Assembly (NCBI GenBank): GCA_947485035.1
Contig: CANKQN010000004.1
Location: forward strand, 1-17,789
From: Rickettsiales bacterium
Lineage (GTDB): Bacteria; Pseudomonadota; Alphaproteobacteria; Rickettsiales; Deianiraeaceae
DNA: 17,789 bases
Direction of reading: 5' to 3'
Below the pieces are notes generated by a model. That model was given only the letters and a program-made list of their open reading frames with translations. It did no database searches and was not told where the DNA came from. Every line of letters starts with the position of its first letter. The stretch's first letter is position 1. A program made the translations under genes and the position numbers. This document shows positions 7,077 to 13,807 of this stretch, piece after piece.

Positions 7077-10000
7077 AGCTTAAAAGTGAATACTCAATTT
7101 GCACAAGCACTCTGAAAATTAAGGAAGCGGTTGTAATTGCAAAAAAATACTCAATGGAATCAATTGCAATTTGCGATGACGGCAATTTGTTTGGGTCTTT
7201 GGAATTTTCAAACGAGTGTGTAAAATATGGTATTAAGCCAATCATTGGTGTTACAATGAAGTTGCACAAGCTTAACCGCGAAATTGGCGAAATTTCCCTT
7301 TATGCGAAAAATAAAGAGGGCTATGCCAACATTCTTCAAATTACGAACTCTGAATTTGCGATAAATGGAAGTGGAAATTTACCAATTGAAGTTTTAGAGG
7401 AATTGTGCGGAGATATTATTGCAATTTCGCCATCAATTGAAGCTTTGAAACTGGTGAAATCGTTTTTTGACCTTGGCGATGTTTTTGCCGAAATTTCTAG
7501 GTATACCAACGAGCAGGACGAAATTAAAAAGGAAGCAGATTTAGTAAAATTCGCCTGCGAAAATGAACTTCCTCTTGTTGCAACCAATTCTTCATATTTT
7601 GAAAGTGAAGATATTTTCCCATCGCAAGATGCCCTTCTGTGCGTGAAAACAGGACGGTTCACAATTGAAGAAGACAGGCAAATGTTCACACCGAATCACA
7701 ATTTTAAATCGGAAGAAAAATTTGCTAAACTGTTTAGAGACATTCCCTCTGCAATTTCACACACGGGTTTTATTGGCAAGAAATGCAATTACTACCCAAC
7801 GCCATCACCACCAATTATGCCAAAGTTTGCCGAAAACGAAGCATTTGAACTTCAAACGCAGGCGAGGGTGGGTCTTGAAAAACGCCTTACAGACATTGGC
7901 ATGACAAAAGGATATTCAAGGGAGGATTACACAAAACGCCTTGAATACGAAATTAGCATTATTTCCAAGATGGGATTTGATGGATACTTTCTGATAGTCT
8001 CAGATTTCATCAAGTGGAGTAAATCGCAAAACATTGCCGTTGGTCCGGGAAGAGGTTCTGGTGTGGGAAGTTTAGTTGCTTACTCGCTTTATATCACAGA
8101 TCTTGATCCCCTTCGATACGGACTTTTCTTCGAGCGTTTCCTTGACCCCGAAAGAGTTTCGATGCCAGATTTTGATGTCGACTTCTGTCAAGAAGAACGC
8201 CATAAGGTTATAACATATGTTCAGCAGAAATATGGCAATGAAAAGGTTGCAGCAATTGTAACATTTGGAAGGCTTCAAGCCCGTGCCGTATTAAAAGATG
8301 TTGGGCGTGTTCTTCAAATTCCTTATAATGTTGTTGATAGAATTTGCAAAATGGTGCCATTTAATCCAACAGCGCCGGTAACTCTTGAACAAGCAATTGC
8401 GATGGATAAAGACTTGCAAGAGCAAAAATCAAGCGATGATATGATTGCGAATTTGCTGGATATTGGTATGAGTTTGGAGGGCTTGGTTCGCCATACTTCA
8501 ACCCACGCAGCTGGAATTATTATCAGTAATCAAGACCTTCGAAAATCAGTTCCTTTGACAAAATCCGAAGATCAAGAACTTCCTGCAGTTGGGTATGCGA
8601 TGAAAATGGCGGAAATGGCAGGCTTGGTTAAGTTCGATTTCCTTGGCTTAAAAACGCTTACGGTAATAAAAAAAGCGTGTATTTTGGTAAAAGAAAACAC
8701 GGGTATTGAAATTATTTTGAATAAAATTCCACTTGATGACCCAAAAACATTTGAACTTTTACAAAATGGACTCACAAAGGGCGTTTTCCAACTTGATGCT
8801 GCCATTCCACGAGACGCAATGCGACAAATGAAAATCGATACAATTGATGATATAATCGCTTTGACATCTCTTAACCGCCCCGGACCAATGGAAAACCTTC
8901 CATCGTTTATTTTAAGGAAAATTGGCAAGGAAAAAATTGAGTATCCTCACCCACTTTTTGAAGACACACTGAGGGGAACTTATGGAATTATAATATATCA
9001 AGAGCAAGTTATTAAAATTGCTCAAGTTTTCGCAGGTTACAGTTTCAGTGAAGCTGATATGCTTCGAAGGGCGATGGGTAAGAAAGACAAGGACGAGATG
9101 GAAAAACAAAAAACAAAGTTCATTGATGGTGCAAAAAAGAATTCCGTTCAAACAAAAAAAGCCGAAGAAATTTTTGCACTAGTTGAAAAATTCGCAGGCT
9201 ATGGTTTTAATAAAGCACATGCTGCCGCTTATTCGGTGATATCCTTTCAAACTGCTTATTTAAAAGCACATTATCCCTTGGAATTTTATACTTCGCTTTT
9301 GAATCTTGATATTGGAAATACGGATAACTTGAACATTTTCATTGCCGAAGCAAGGCAGTGCGGAATTGAGTTTATCACGCCCAATGTTAATACATCTGGC
9401 ACATTTTTCAAAATTGTTAATGGCAAAATTGAATACGCACTTTCGGCTATCAAAGGCGTTGGTGAAATGGCGACTGTTCAAATTGAAAATGAGCGAAAAA
9501 ACGGAAACTTTACCGATGTTTTTGATTTTGCGCAGCGTCTTGGAACAAAGTTTTCAAACAAAAAAGTTGTTGAAGGTTTAGCAAAAGCAGGGGGATTTTT
9601 AAAACTTCACCCAAATACAAACGAAATTTTGCAGAATATTCAAAGCATTTTAAGTTATGGCGAAAAAGACAAGGGCGATGATTCCCAATTTTCCCTTTTT
9701 GGCGATGCCGAGGTTAAAACTCGCCCCACAATGAAGCATGCTGTAAAATTAACGCCAAATGAGGCTTTGCTTGCTGAATTTGATGCGTTTGGGTTTTATT
9801 TGTCGTCTCATCCATTGACCAATTTCTCCGAAAAAATTGAACAATATCGCATTCAATCCTTCACACAAATGACCGAAATCCTCCCAGAGGATTCTACTGA
9901 AATTACCATTAAAATGGCGGGCGTTGTAAGCATTCTTAAACAAAGAAGTGGTGCACGTGGAAGATTTGCGTTCTTACATATTTCCGACCTTACCGGCGTG

Positions 10001-10483
10001 TTTGAAGTTGCAATTTTTAAGGACGATATAATCGAAAAAAACCGCGATATTCTTGAAGTTGGGAAGGTGATTATTATGAATGTTTCGGCATCAAGGCATG
10101 AATCTGGCAATGCAAGGTTAATAGTCAACGACCTTGCCTCCATTGAAAATGATGCAAAAATTCAAGAATTTAGAGGCTCTTCACCAAGAAAAACTTGGCC
10201 AAAAAAAGATGATAAACCCCGCGAACTTAGCAACGCAAAATTTGAAACACAGAATAATAATCAAGTGCAACAGGTGGTTGATGCGTCGTTTTTGCACTCA
10301 CGAAAAGTGGAAATTAACGCAGAAAAGCTTGAAAATTTTAGCGAAATTTTGTGTGAAATTAAGGCGTTAACGCATGGCGAAACTCAGGTTGTGGTTGTGA
10401 TGAATAATTTCAGCGTTGTGCTTGGGTTTTTCAAAGTGCCGATGGATTTCATTCGCAAAATGGGACAAGCTGCAAGTCTTTAA
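7061..10483 (+). CDS. dnaE: DNA polymerase III alpha subunit
   Basis: This is the replicative polymerase, 1140 residues, near the 1160 of E. coli. The order is a PHP domain (about 1-270), polymerase domain with GPGRGSGVGSLVAY (328-341), PDFDVDF (369-375, catalytic Asp372 and Asp374) and KFDFLGL (third catalytic Asp526), STHAAGIII (480-488), YQEQVIKIAQ and ADMLRRAMGKK, FNKAHAAAYS, a helix-hairpin-helix (AIKGVGEMA), a beta-clamp binding motif QFSLF starting at residue 876, and an OB fold (VVSILKQRS-ARGRFAFL). The PHP metal ligands are degenerate (HLKLKSEYS and CDDGN in place of H-x-HS and TDHGN), so it probably has no intrinsic PHP exonuclease and would rely on a separate epsilon subunit. The ATG at 7061 overlaps coaE by 16 bases. 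It is the last gene of the run. Confidence 0.98.
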   Translation: MYTHLKLKSEYSICTSTLKIKEAVVIAKKYSMESIAICDDGNLFGSLEFSNECVKYGIKPIIGVTMKLHKLNREIGEISLYAKNKEGYANILQITNSEFAINGSGNLPIEVLEELCGDIIAISPSIEALKLVKSFFDLGDVFAEISRYTNEQDEIKKEADLVKFACENELPLVATNSSYFESEDIFPSQDALLCVKTGRFTIEEDRQMFTPNHNFKSEEKFAKLFRDIPSAISHTGFIGKKCNYYPTPSPPIMPKFAENEAFELQTQARVGLEKRLTDIGMTKGYSREDYTKRLEYEISIISKMGFDGYFLIVSDFIKWSKSQNIAVGPGRGSGVGSLVAYSLYITDLDPLRYGLFFERFLDPERVSMPDFDVDFCQEERHKVITYVQQKYGNEKVAAIVTFGRLQARAVLKDVGRVLQIPYNVVDRICKMVPFNPTAPVTLEQAIAMDKDLQEQKSSDDMIANLLDIGMSLEGLVRHTSTHAAGIIISNQDLRKSVPLTKSEDQELPAVGYAMKMAEMAGLVKFDFLGLKTLTVIKKACILVKENTGIEIILNKIPLDDPKTFELLQNGLTKGVFQLDAAIPRDAMRQMKIDTIDDIIALTSLNRPGPMENLPSFILRKIGKEKIEYPHPLFEDTLRGTYGIIIYQEQVIKIAQVFAGYSFSEADMLRRAMGKKDKDEMEKQKTKFIDGAKKNSVQTKKAEEIFALVEKFAGYGFNKAHAAAYSVISFQTAYLKAHYPLEFYTSLLNLDIGNTDNLNIFIAEARQCGIEFITPNVNTSGTFFKIVNGKIEYALSAIKGVGEMATVQIENERKNGNFTDVFDFAQRLGTKFSNKKVVEGLAKAGGFLKLHPNTNEILQNIQSILSYGEKDKGDDSQFSLFGDAEVKTRPTMKHAVKLTPNEALLAEFDAFGFYLSSHPLTNFSEKIEQYRIQSFTQMTEILPEDSTEITIKMAGVVSILKQRSGARGRFAFLHISDLTGVFEVAIFKDDIIEKNRDILEVGKVIIMNVSASRHESGNARLIVNDLASIENDAKIQEFRGSSPRKTWPKKDDKPRELSNAKFETQNNNQVQQVVDASFLHSRKVEINAEKLENFSEILCEIKALTHGETQVVVVMNNFSVVLGFFKVPMDFIRKMGQAASL

Positions 10484-11055
10484 CGCCAGTGAGGACCCTC
10501 AAACCAAGCAGCAATGCTGTATCTTACCCCACTTGTAACAGGATTTGCCTTGTGCAAAAACATTGATGGCAGAAATATCATCGTTCCCTGTGCTTTAATT
10601 TCTTCTTGTGGCATTTGAAACATTCCCGGTTCGGCAATTTCAAATTCTCCACCTGTATAAGTTGAAGGGTCCGAAAGTTGCACAACGCAAGTGAGTTTTC
10701 GGTGGAAGTCATCGCCACTTTTCCAAATGACATCTTGATGTTTTTTATATTCACCAAGGTAACTTGAATCATATTCCGCCAGTTGAAGCAGATCAAGCTT
10801 TGTTATGTGAAAGTTCCAAAAATCAAGATTCGCAGTCCTTGCCGCTTTCCAAAGGGCATCAAACAAACCAGTGAAAGCGGGGTTGTCTGGGTATAAAAAT
10901 TTTGTGCGTGATTTCCTCACTTCGTCATTTTCCTTTCTTGTGCTGTTGTCGCCAACTTCTGCATTTGTAAAATTTATGTTCTGGGAATCACGAAGAATTT
11001 GCTCGCAAGCTTCCTTGTTTAAATACGATTTGAAATAACAGAACTCGTGCTTCAT
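10480..11055 (-). CDS. 2-oxoglutarate/Fe(II)-dependent oxygenase, prolyl-4-hydroxylase/PKHD type
   Basis: The 191-residue protein has the facial triad of Fe(II)/2-oxoglutarate dioxygenases: His106 and Asp108 (HQDVIW), distal His168 (FLPSMFLHKANPV) and Arg178 (GVRYSIAAWFEG) for binding the 2-oxoglutarate carboxylate. The double-stranded beta-helix is supported by LTCVVQLSDP-TYTGGEFEI, the hallmark of PKHD-type and P4H-like proteins. Such enzymes hydroxylate protein or small-molecule substrates; the target here is unknown. The first 70 residues include an R/K-E-rich segment (about 40-50) preceding KFLYPDNP. The gene follows birA on the same strand but has its own promoter with a palindrome over the -10 box. 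Its stop overlaps the dnaE stop, tail to tail, on a shared TTAA. Confidence 0.88.
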   Translation of the reverse strand: MKHEFCYFKSYLNKEACEQILRDSQNINFTNAEVGDNSTRKENDEVRKSRTKFLYPDNPAFTGLFDALWKAARTANLDFWNFHITKLDLLQLAEYDSSYLGEYKKHQDVIWKSGDDFHRKLTCVVQLSDPSTYTGGEFEIAEPGMFQMPQEEIKAQGTMIFLPSMFLHKANPVTSGVRYSIAAWFEGPHWR

Positions 11056-11070
11056 ATTGGTAAAAAACAG

Positions 11071-11086
11071 TGTTTAATATTAAACA
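11071..11086. promoter_or_regulatory. Perfect 16-bp palindrome, candidate operator
   Basis: TGTTTAATATTAAACA is identical to its reverse complement over all 16 bases. It covers the -10 box and the expected transcription start of the oxygenase promoter, the classic position for a repressor site. It could also arise by chance in such AT-rich DNA, but the coincidence with a near-consensus promoter makes an operator plausible. The regulator is not in the window. Confidence 0.45.
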
Positions 11087-11107
11087 ATCGAAATTAAGTA
11101 TTGTCAA
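11079..11107 (-). promoter_or_regulatory. Sigma70-type promoter of the oxygenase gene
   Basis: On the minus strand a perfect -35 box TTGACA (11107-11102) is followed by 17 bases and TTTAAT (11084-11079), five of six matches to the -10 consensus. Transcription would start near 11072, leaving a leader of about 17 bases before the ATG at 11055. The -35 box lies 17 bases beyond the birA stop, so the oxygenase can be expressed separately from birA. Confidence 0.72.
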
Positions 11108-11124
11108 GATTTTTCGCGATACAA

Positions 11125-11808
11125 TCAAGAAACATCGCCAAATGTTATAATTTTTCGCCCTTGATTGGTGTTTAAAATGACGCAAAAATTCTCGTCCACT
11201 CCTTCAAAAATGCCATCAATACCGTTAATTTTCACACTTTTCCCGTGAAAGTAATTGTTTTTTTGCCATAAATTCATCACATTGCGTTGATTATCATTAA
11301 GAATTTCGAGCAAGGAATCGTTAATTTTTTCTTCATTTGTAATATTCAGCGAATGCATTTCAAGGTTTGTGGCAGGAAAAAGTGTCCCGTTTTCAGGGCT
11401 ATGCACCACATTCACGCCAATTCCTATTATCACAAAATCCTGAAAAGCTTCAATTAATATACCACAAAACTTTTTTGGAATATCATTTTCCACGAATAAA
11501 ATATCGTTTGGCCACTTAAATTTTACATCAATATTTGGGGAAATTTCGCCAAATATCGCCAAACAAACACACGCAGGAAGGGTGCTAAATCTCTTCACCC
11601 ACGCCCTTGGAATTACGATTGAAAACATCATATTTCCTTCCAAAGAAACCCAGCTGCGGTCAAGCCTTCCACGCCCTTGCGTCTGAATTTTTGCCGTAAT
11701 AATTATGTTATTTTGCAGTGAATTTAAGACGGTTTTTGAATCAATAATTCGCCTTGCTTCAAGGTTTGTTGAATCTATTTCAAAAAAATTTAAAATTTTA
11801 CTAGACAT
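11125..11808 (-). CDS. birA: Biotin-protein ligase, catalytic type without DNA-binding domain
   Basis: This ligase activates biotin with ATP and attaches it to the carrier lysine of biotin-dependent carboxylases. The 227-residue protein has the biotinyl-AMP loop QTQGRGRLDRSW (42-53), KWPND (98-102), GILIE (116-120) and GIGVNV (129-134), then a short C-terminal SH3-like domain (VKINGIDGIFEGVDE). The N-terminal start FFEIDSTNLEA is that of the catalytic domain, so the winged-helix repressor domain of E. coli BirA is missing and the protein should not regulate transcription. It is divergent from the small membrane-protein gene starting at 11859, and the 50 bases between the two starts must hold both promoters. 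Confidence 0.93.
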   Translation of the reverse strand: MSSKILNFFEIDSTNLEARRIIDSKTVLNSLQNNIIITAKIQTQGRGRLDRSWVSLEGNMMFSIVIPRAWVKRFSTLPACVCLAIFGEISPNIDVKFKWPNDILFVENDIPKKFCGILIEAFQDFVIIGIGVNVVHSPENGTLFPATNLEMHSLNITNEEKINDSLLEILNDNQRNVMNLWQKNNYFHGKSVKINGIDGIFEGVDENFCVILNTNQGRKIITFGDVS

Positions 11809-11858
11809 TTGAATTTTTGGTATTTATATTGTGTTCTAAATTAATTATACAATTGCAT

Positions 11859-12107
11859 ATGCAAAAAAAATCAATCATTATTTCAGTTATAATCGTAGCA
11901 ATTATTGGTGCATACTTCATCTTCGCATCAATGTCTAGCAACCAAGAAGCTGTTGTAGAAGGTCAAGAAACAGAAACAGTTCAAGAAGTTGGTGCTGAAG
12001 GTGCTGCTGTTGAAGGTGCTGAAGTTCCTGCTGCTGACGCTGCTGCTACTCCTGCACAAGAACCAGCTGCTGTTGAAGCTCCTGCTGCTGCTCCTGCTGC
12101 GAAATAA
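11859..12107 (+). CDS. Small membrane-anchored Ala/Pro/Glu-rich protein
   Basis: An 82-residue protein from the ATG at 11859; an in-frame TTG at 11817 would add 14 residues but puts a non-hydrophobic tail before the anchor. After MQKK comes one transmembrane segment (about 5-23), then a low-complexity tail of Ala, Glu, Val and Pro to the end, PAAAPAAK. The tail is acidic in its first half and proline-alanine-rich in its second, suggesting an extended segment outside the membrane. It is coded mostly with GCT, GAA, GTT and CCT, which makes the DNA a GCT/GAA-rich repeat unlike its neighbours. There is no recognisable domain. A GC-rich hairpin follows 24 bases after the stop. A possible -10 box TATACA (11846-11851) lies so close to the ATG that the message might be leaderless; no good -35 box goes with it. 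Confidence 0.75.
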   Translation: MQKKSIIISVIIVAIIGAYFIFASMSSNQEAVVEGQETETVQEVGAEGAAVEGAEVPAADAAATPAQEPAAVEAPAAAPAAK

Positions 12108-12131
12108 TTATATTATTACGCACGATAATCT

Positions 12132-12149
12132 TGGGGGATTCTTCCCCCA
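12132..12149 (+). terminator. GC-rich hairpin between the small membrane protein and metG
   Basis: TGGGGGA (12132-12138), a TTCT loop and TCCCCCA (12143-12149) form a 7-bp stem with a tetraloop, by far the most GC-rich spot in the neighbourhood. The following bases, CGGTTATTTATT, are only moderately T-rich, so it may be a leaky terminator for the small gene, an mRNA-stabilising 3' end, or a structure in the metG leader, whose ATG is 14 bases downstream. Confidence 0.55.
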
Positions 12150-12163
12150 CGGTTATTTATTAA

Positions 12164-13657
12164 ATGAACATGAAGCATAATATATACATTACAACTCCGA
12201 TATACTATGTTAATGGCAATCCTCATATAGGTCACGCATATACATCAATAGTATCCGACTTTCTTGCAAGATTTTACAGAAAAAACGGCAATGAAACATT
12301 TTTCTTGACAGGTACCGACGAACACGGACAAAAAGTTGCTCAATCTGCTGAAAAAAATGGTTTATCTCCAATAGATTTCTGCGATTCCGTTTCGCAAATC
12401 TTCCGCAATCTTGCCCAAAAACTCAATATAACGCACGACGATTTCATTCGCACAACTGAAAAACGCCATACTGATTTCGTGCAAAAAATTTGGCAAAAAC
12501 TTGAAAAAAACGGCTGGATCTACAAAGACACATACAAAGGCTGGTATTCAGTTCAAGATGAAGCATTTTACGACGAATCAGAAATCATAAACGGCAAAGC
12601 ACCAAGTGGAGCAACGGTTTCTTGGCGTGAGGAAGAAAGCTATTTCTTTAAACTTTCTGCATTTTCGCAACCACTTTTGGATTTTTACGAAAAAACACCG
12701 AATTTTGTCTTCCCAAGCGGCAGATTTAACGAGGTAAAATCCTTTGTGCGAGGCGGTTTGAACGATCTGTCAATTTCTCGCTCAACATTTTCATGGGGGA
12801 TTGAAATTCCCGAAACAAGCCATGTTATGTATGTTTGGCTTGATGCCCTTTTCAACTATCAATCAGCACTTGGTGACGCTGAAAAATTCTGGAAAAACGG
12901 TAAAATTATGCACATAATTGGCAAGGATATCCTGCGTTTTCACGCCGTTTATTGGCCGGCATTTTTGGCGGGCCTGAACTGCACTCCTGAGACGGTTTCT
13001 GGGGAAATTTTGGAAAAATCGTGTTCAAATATGCAAATTGTAAGTCATGGTTGGTGGCTTTCTGATGGCGAAAAAATGTCGAAATCGCTTGGAAACACAA
13101 TTGATCCCTTTGAATTGGTCGAAAAATTTGGTGCGGAATATATTAGGTATTTCCTCTTGAGGGAAGCTCAATTTGGAAGTGACGGCAATTTTTCGCAAAG
13201 TGCTTTTTCAACGAGGATTACCTCCGAATTGATCAACAACATTGGGAATTTGTGCCAAAGAACCTTTACTCTGACTCACAAAAACTGTGGTTCGGTTGTG
13301 CCAAATGTTTGCGTAAATCACTCGCTTTTGGAGGTTAACCTTCACGAACAAATGGCGAAGTTTGTCGCAGAATTTAAGATTAACCAAGCGATTGATGTCG
13401 TTTTAAGCTACTCATCACGCGCAAATGAGTTCATTCAAGAGACAAAACCTTGGGAACTTTTCAAGCAAGGAAAGCAAAAAGAGGGCGAGGAAGCAATTTT
13501 TGTACTTTTGCACGCAATTTTCAAAATTCAACAAGCGTTTTCACCAATATTACCAGATTTCTCCGCAAAAATTTCACAAGTTTTTAACAACGAGGACTTC
13601 GCATCTGGTGTAAAATTAAACCCGCTAGAAAAAGTTTTTCAGCAATTTCCTCAATAA
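12164..13657 (+). CDS. metG: Methionyl-tRNA synthetase
   Basis: MetG charges tRNA-Met and initiator tRNA with methionine. It is a 497-residue class I synthetase with HIGH at 21-24 (NPHIGHAYTSI), TGTDEHGQK, the editing-like insert GWYSV-DEAFYDE, and KMSKS at 304-308 (GEKMSKSLGNTIDP). There are no cysteine pairs of the zinc knuckle, and the C-terminal tRNA-binding domain is absent, as in the compact alphaproteobacterial form. The sequence between WPAFLAGLN and HGWW is longer than I expect for the family by roughly a dozen residues (the TPETVSGEILEKS region). Two ATGs (12164 and 12170) are possible starts; the second gives MKHNIYITTPIYYVNG, two residues shorter. Confidence 0.97.
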   Translation: MNMKHNIYITTPIYYVNGNPHIGHAYTSIVSDFLARFYRKNGNETFFLTGTDEHGQKVAQSAEKNGLSPIDFCDSVSQIFRNLAQKLNITHDDFIRTTEKRHTDFVQKIWQKLEKNGWIYKDTYKGWYSVQDEAFYDESEIINGKAPSGATVSWREEESYFFKLSAFSQPLLDFYEKTPNFVFPSGRFNEVKSFVRGGLNDLSISRSTFSWGIEIPETSHVMYVWLDALFNYQSALGDAEKFWKNGKIMHIIGKDILRFHAVYWPAFLAGLNCTPETVSGEILEKSCSNMQIVSHGWWLSDGEKMSKSLGNTIDPFELVEKFGAEYIRYFLLREAQFGSDGNFSQSAFSTRITSELINNIGNLCQRTFTLTHKNCGSVVPNVCVNHSLLEVNLHEQMAKFVAEFKINQAIDVVLSYSSRANEFIQETKPWELFKQGKQKEGEEAIFVLLHAIFKIQQAFSPILPDFSAKISQVFNNEDFASGVKLNPLEKVFQQFPQ

Positions 13658-13667
13658 ATTTCGTGTC

Positions 13668-13704
13668 AAGGAATTTATTTGCAAAAACTGCAAAAAAAAT
13701 CCTT
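13668..13704. terminator. Imperfect 15-bp hairpin after metG
   Basis: AAGGAATTTATTTGC (13668-13682) pairs with GCAAAAAAAATCCTT (13690-13704), with two A-A mismatches and a 7-base loop, starting 10 bases after the metG stop. It is AT-rich and not followed by a T tract on the plus strand, so termination of metG is only a guess; it might instead be a structure upstream of dnaA. Confidence 0.3.
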
Positions 13705-13726
13705 TAAAAATAAAAAAATCTGTTTA

Positions 13727-13755
13727 TTGATAAATAATAATTTTCTTTGCATAAA
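13727..13755 (+). promoter_or_regulatory. Candidate dnaA promoter
   Basis: TTGATA (13727-13732) is followed by 17 bases and CATAAA (13750-13755), four of six matches to the -10 consensus. The dnaA ATG is at 13808, giving a leader of about 45 bases. A second weak pair (TTGCAT at 13747 and TAGCTA at 13771) is an alternative. I saw no TTATCCACA-type DnaA box in the 150-base spacer. Confidence 0.3.
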
Positions 13756-13807
13756 ACTTCAAATTTGTGCTAGCTATTTTTTTGATAAACCTTAATTTTC
13801 TGAAAAA

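Noticed and set aside
11817..11858. Upstream TTG start for the small membrane protein
   Set aside because: The extra residues are not conserved-looking and overlap the likely promoter; ATG 11859 puts MQKK directly before the transmembrane segment.
11989..12180. A plus-strand frame giving a very leucine-rich, membrane-like peptide of 63 residues
   Set aside because: It is the +1 shadow of the GCT-rich tail of the small membrane-protein gene; the leucines come from shifted GCT/GAA repeats, and it runs into the metG start.
13771..13776. TAGCTA as the dnaA -10 box
   Set aside because: Poor match to the consensus at a marginal spacing from TTGCAT; listed only as an alternative to the 13727-13755 pair.
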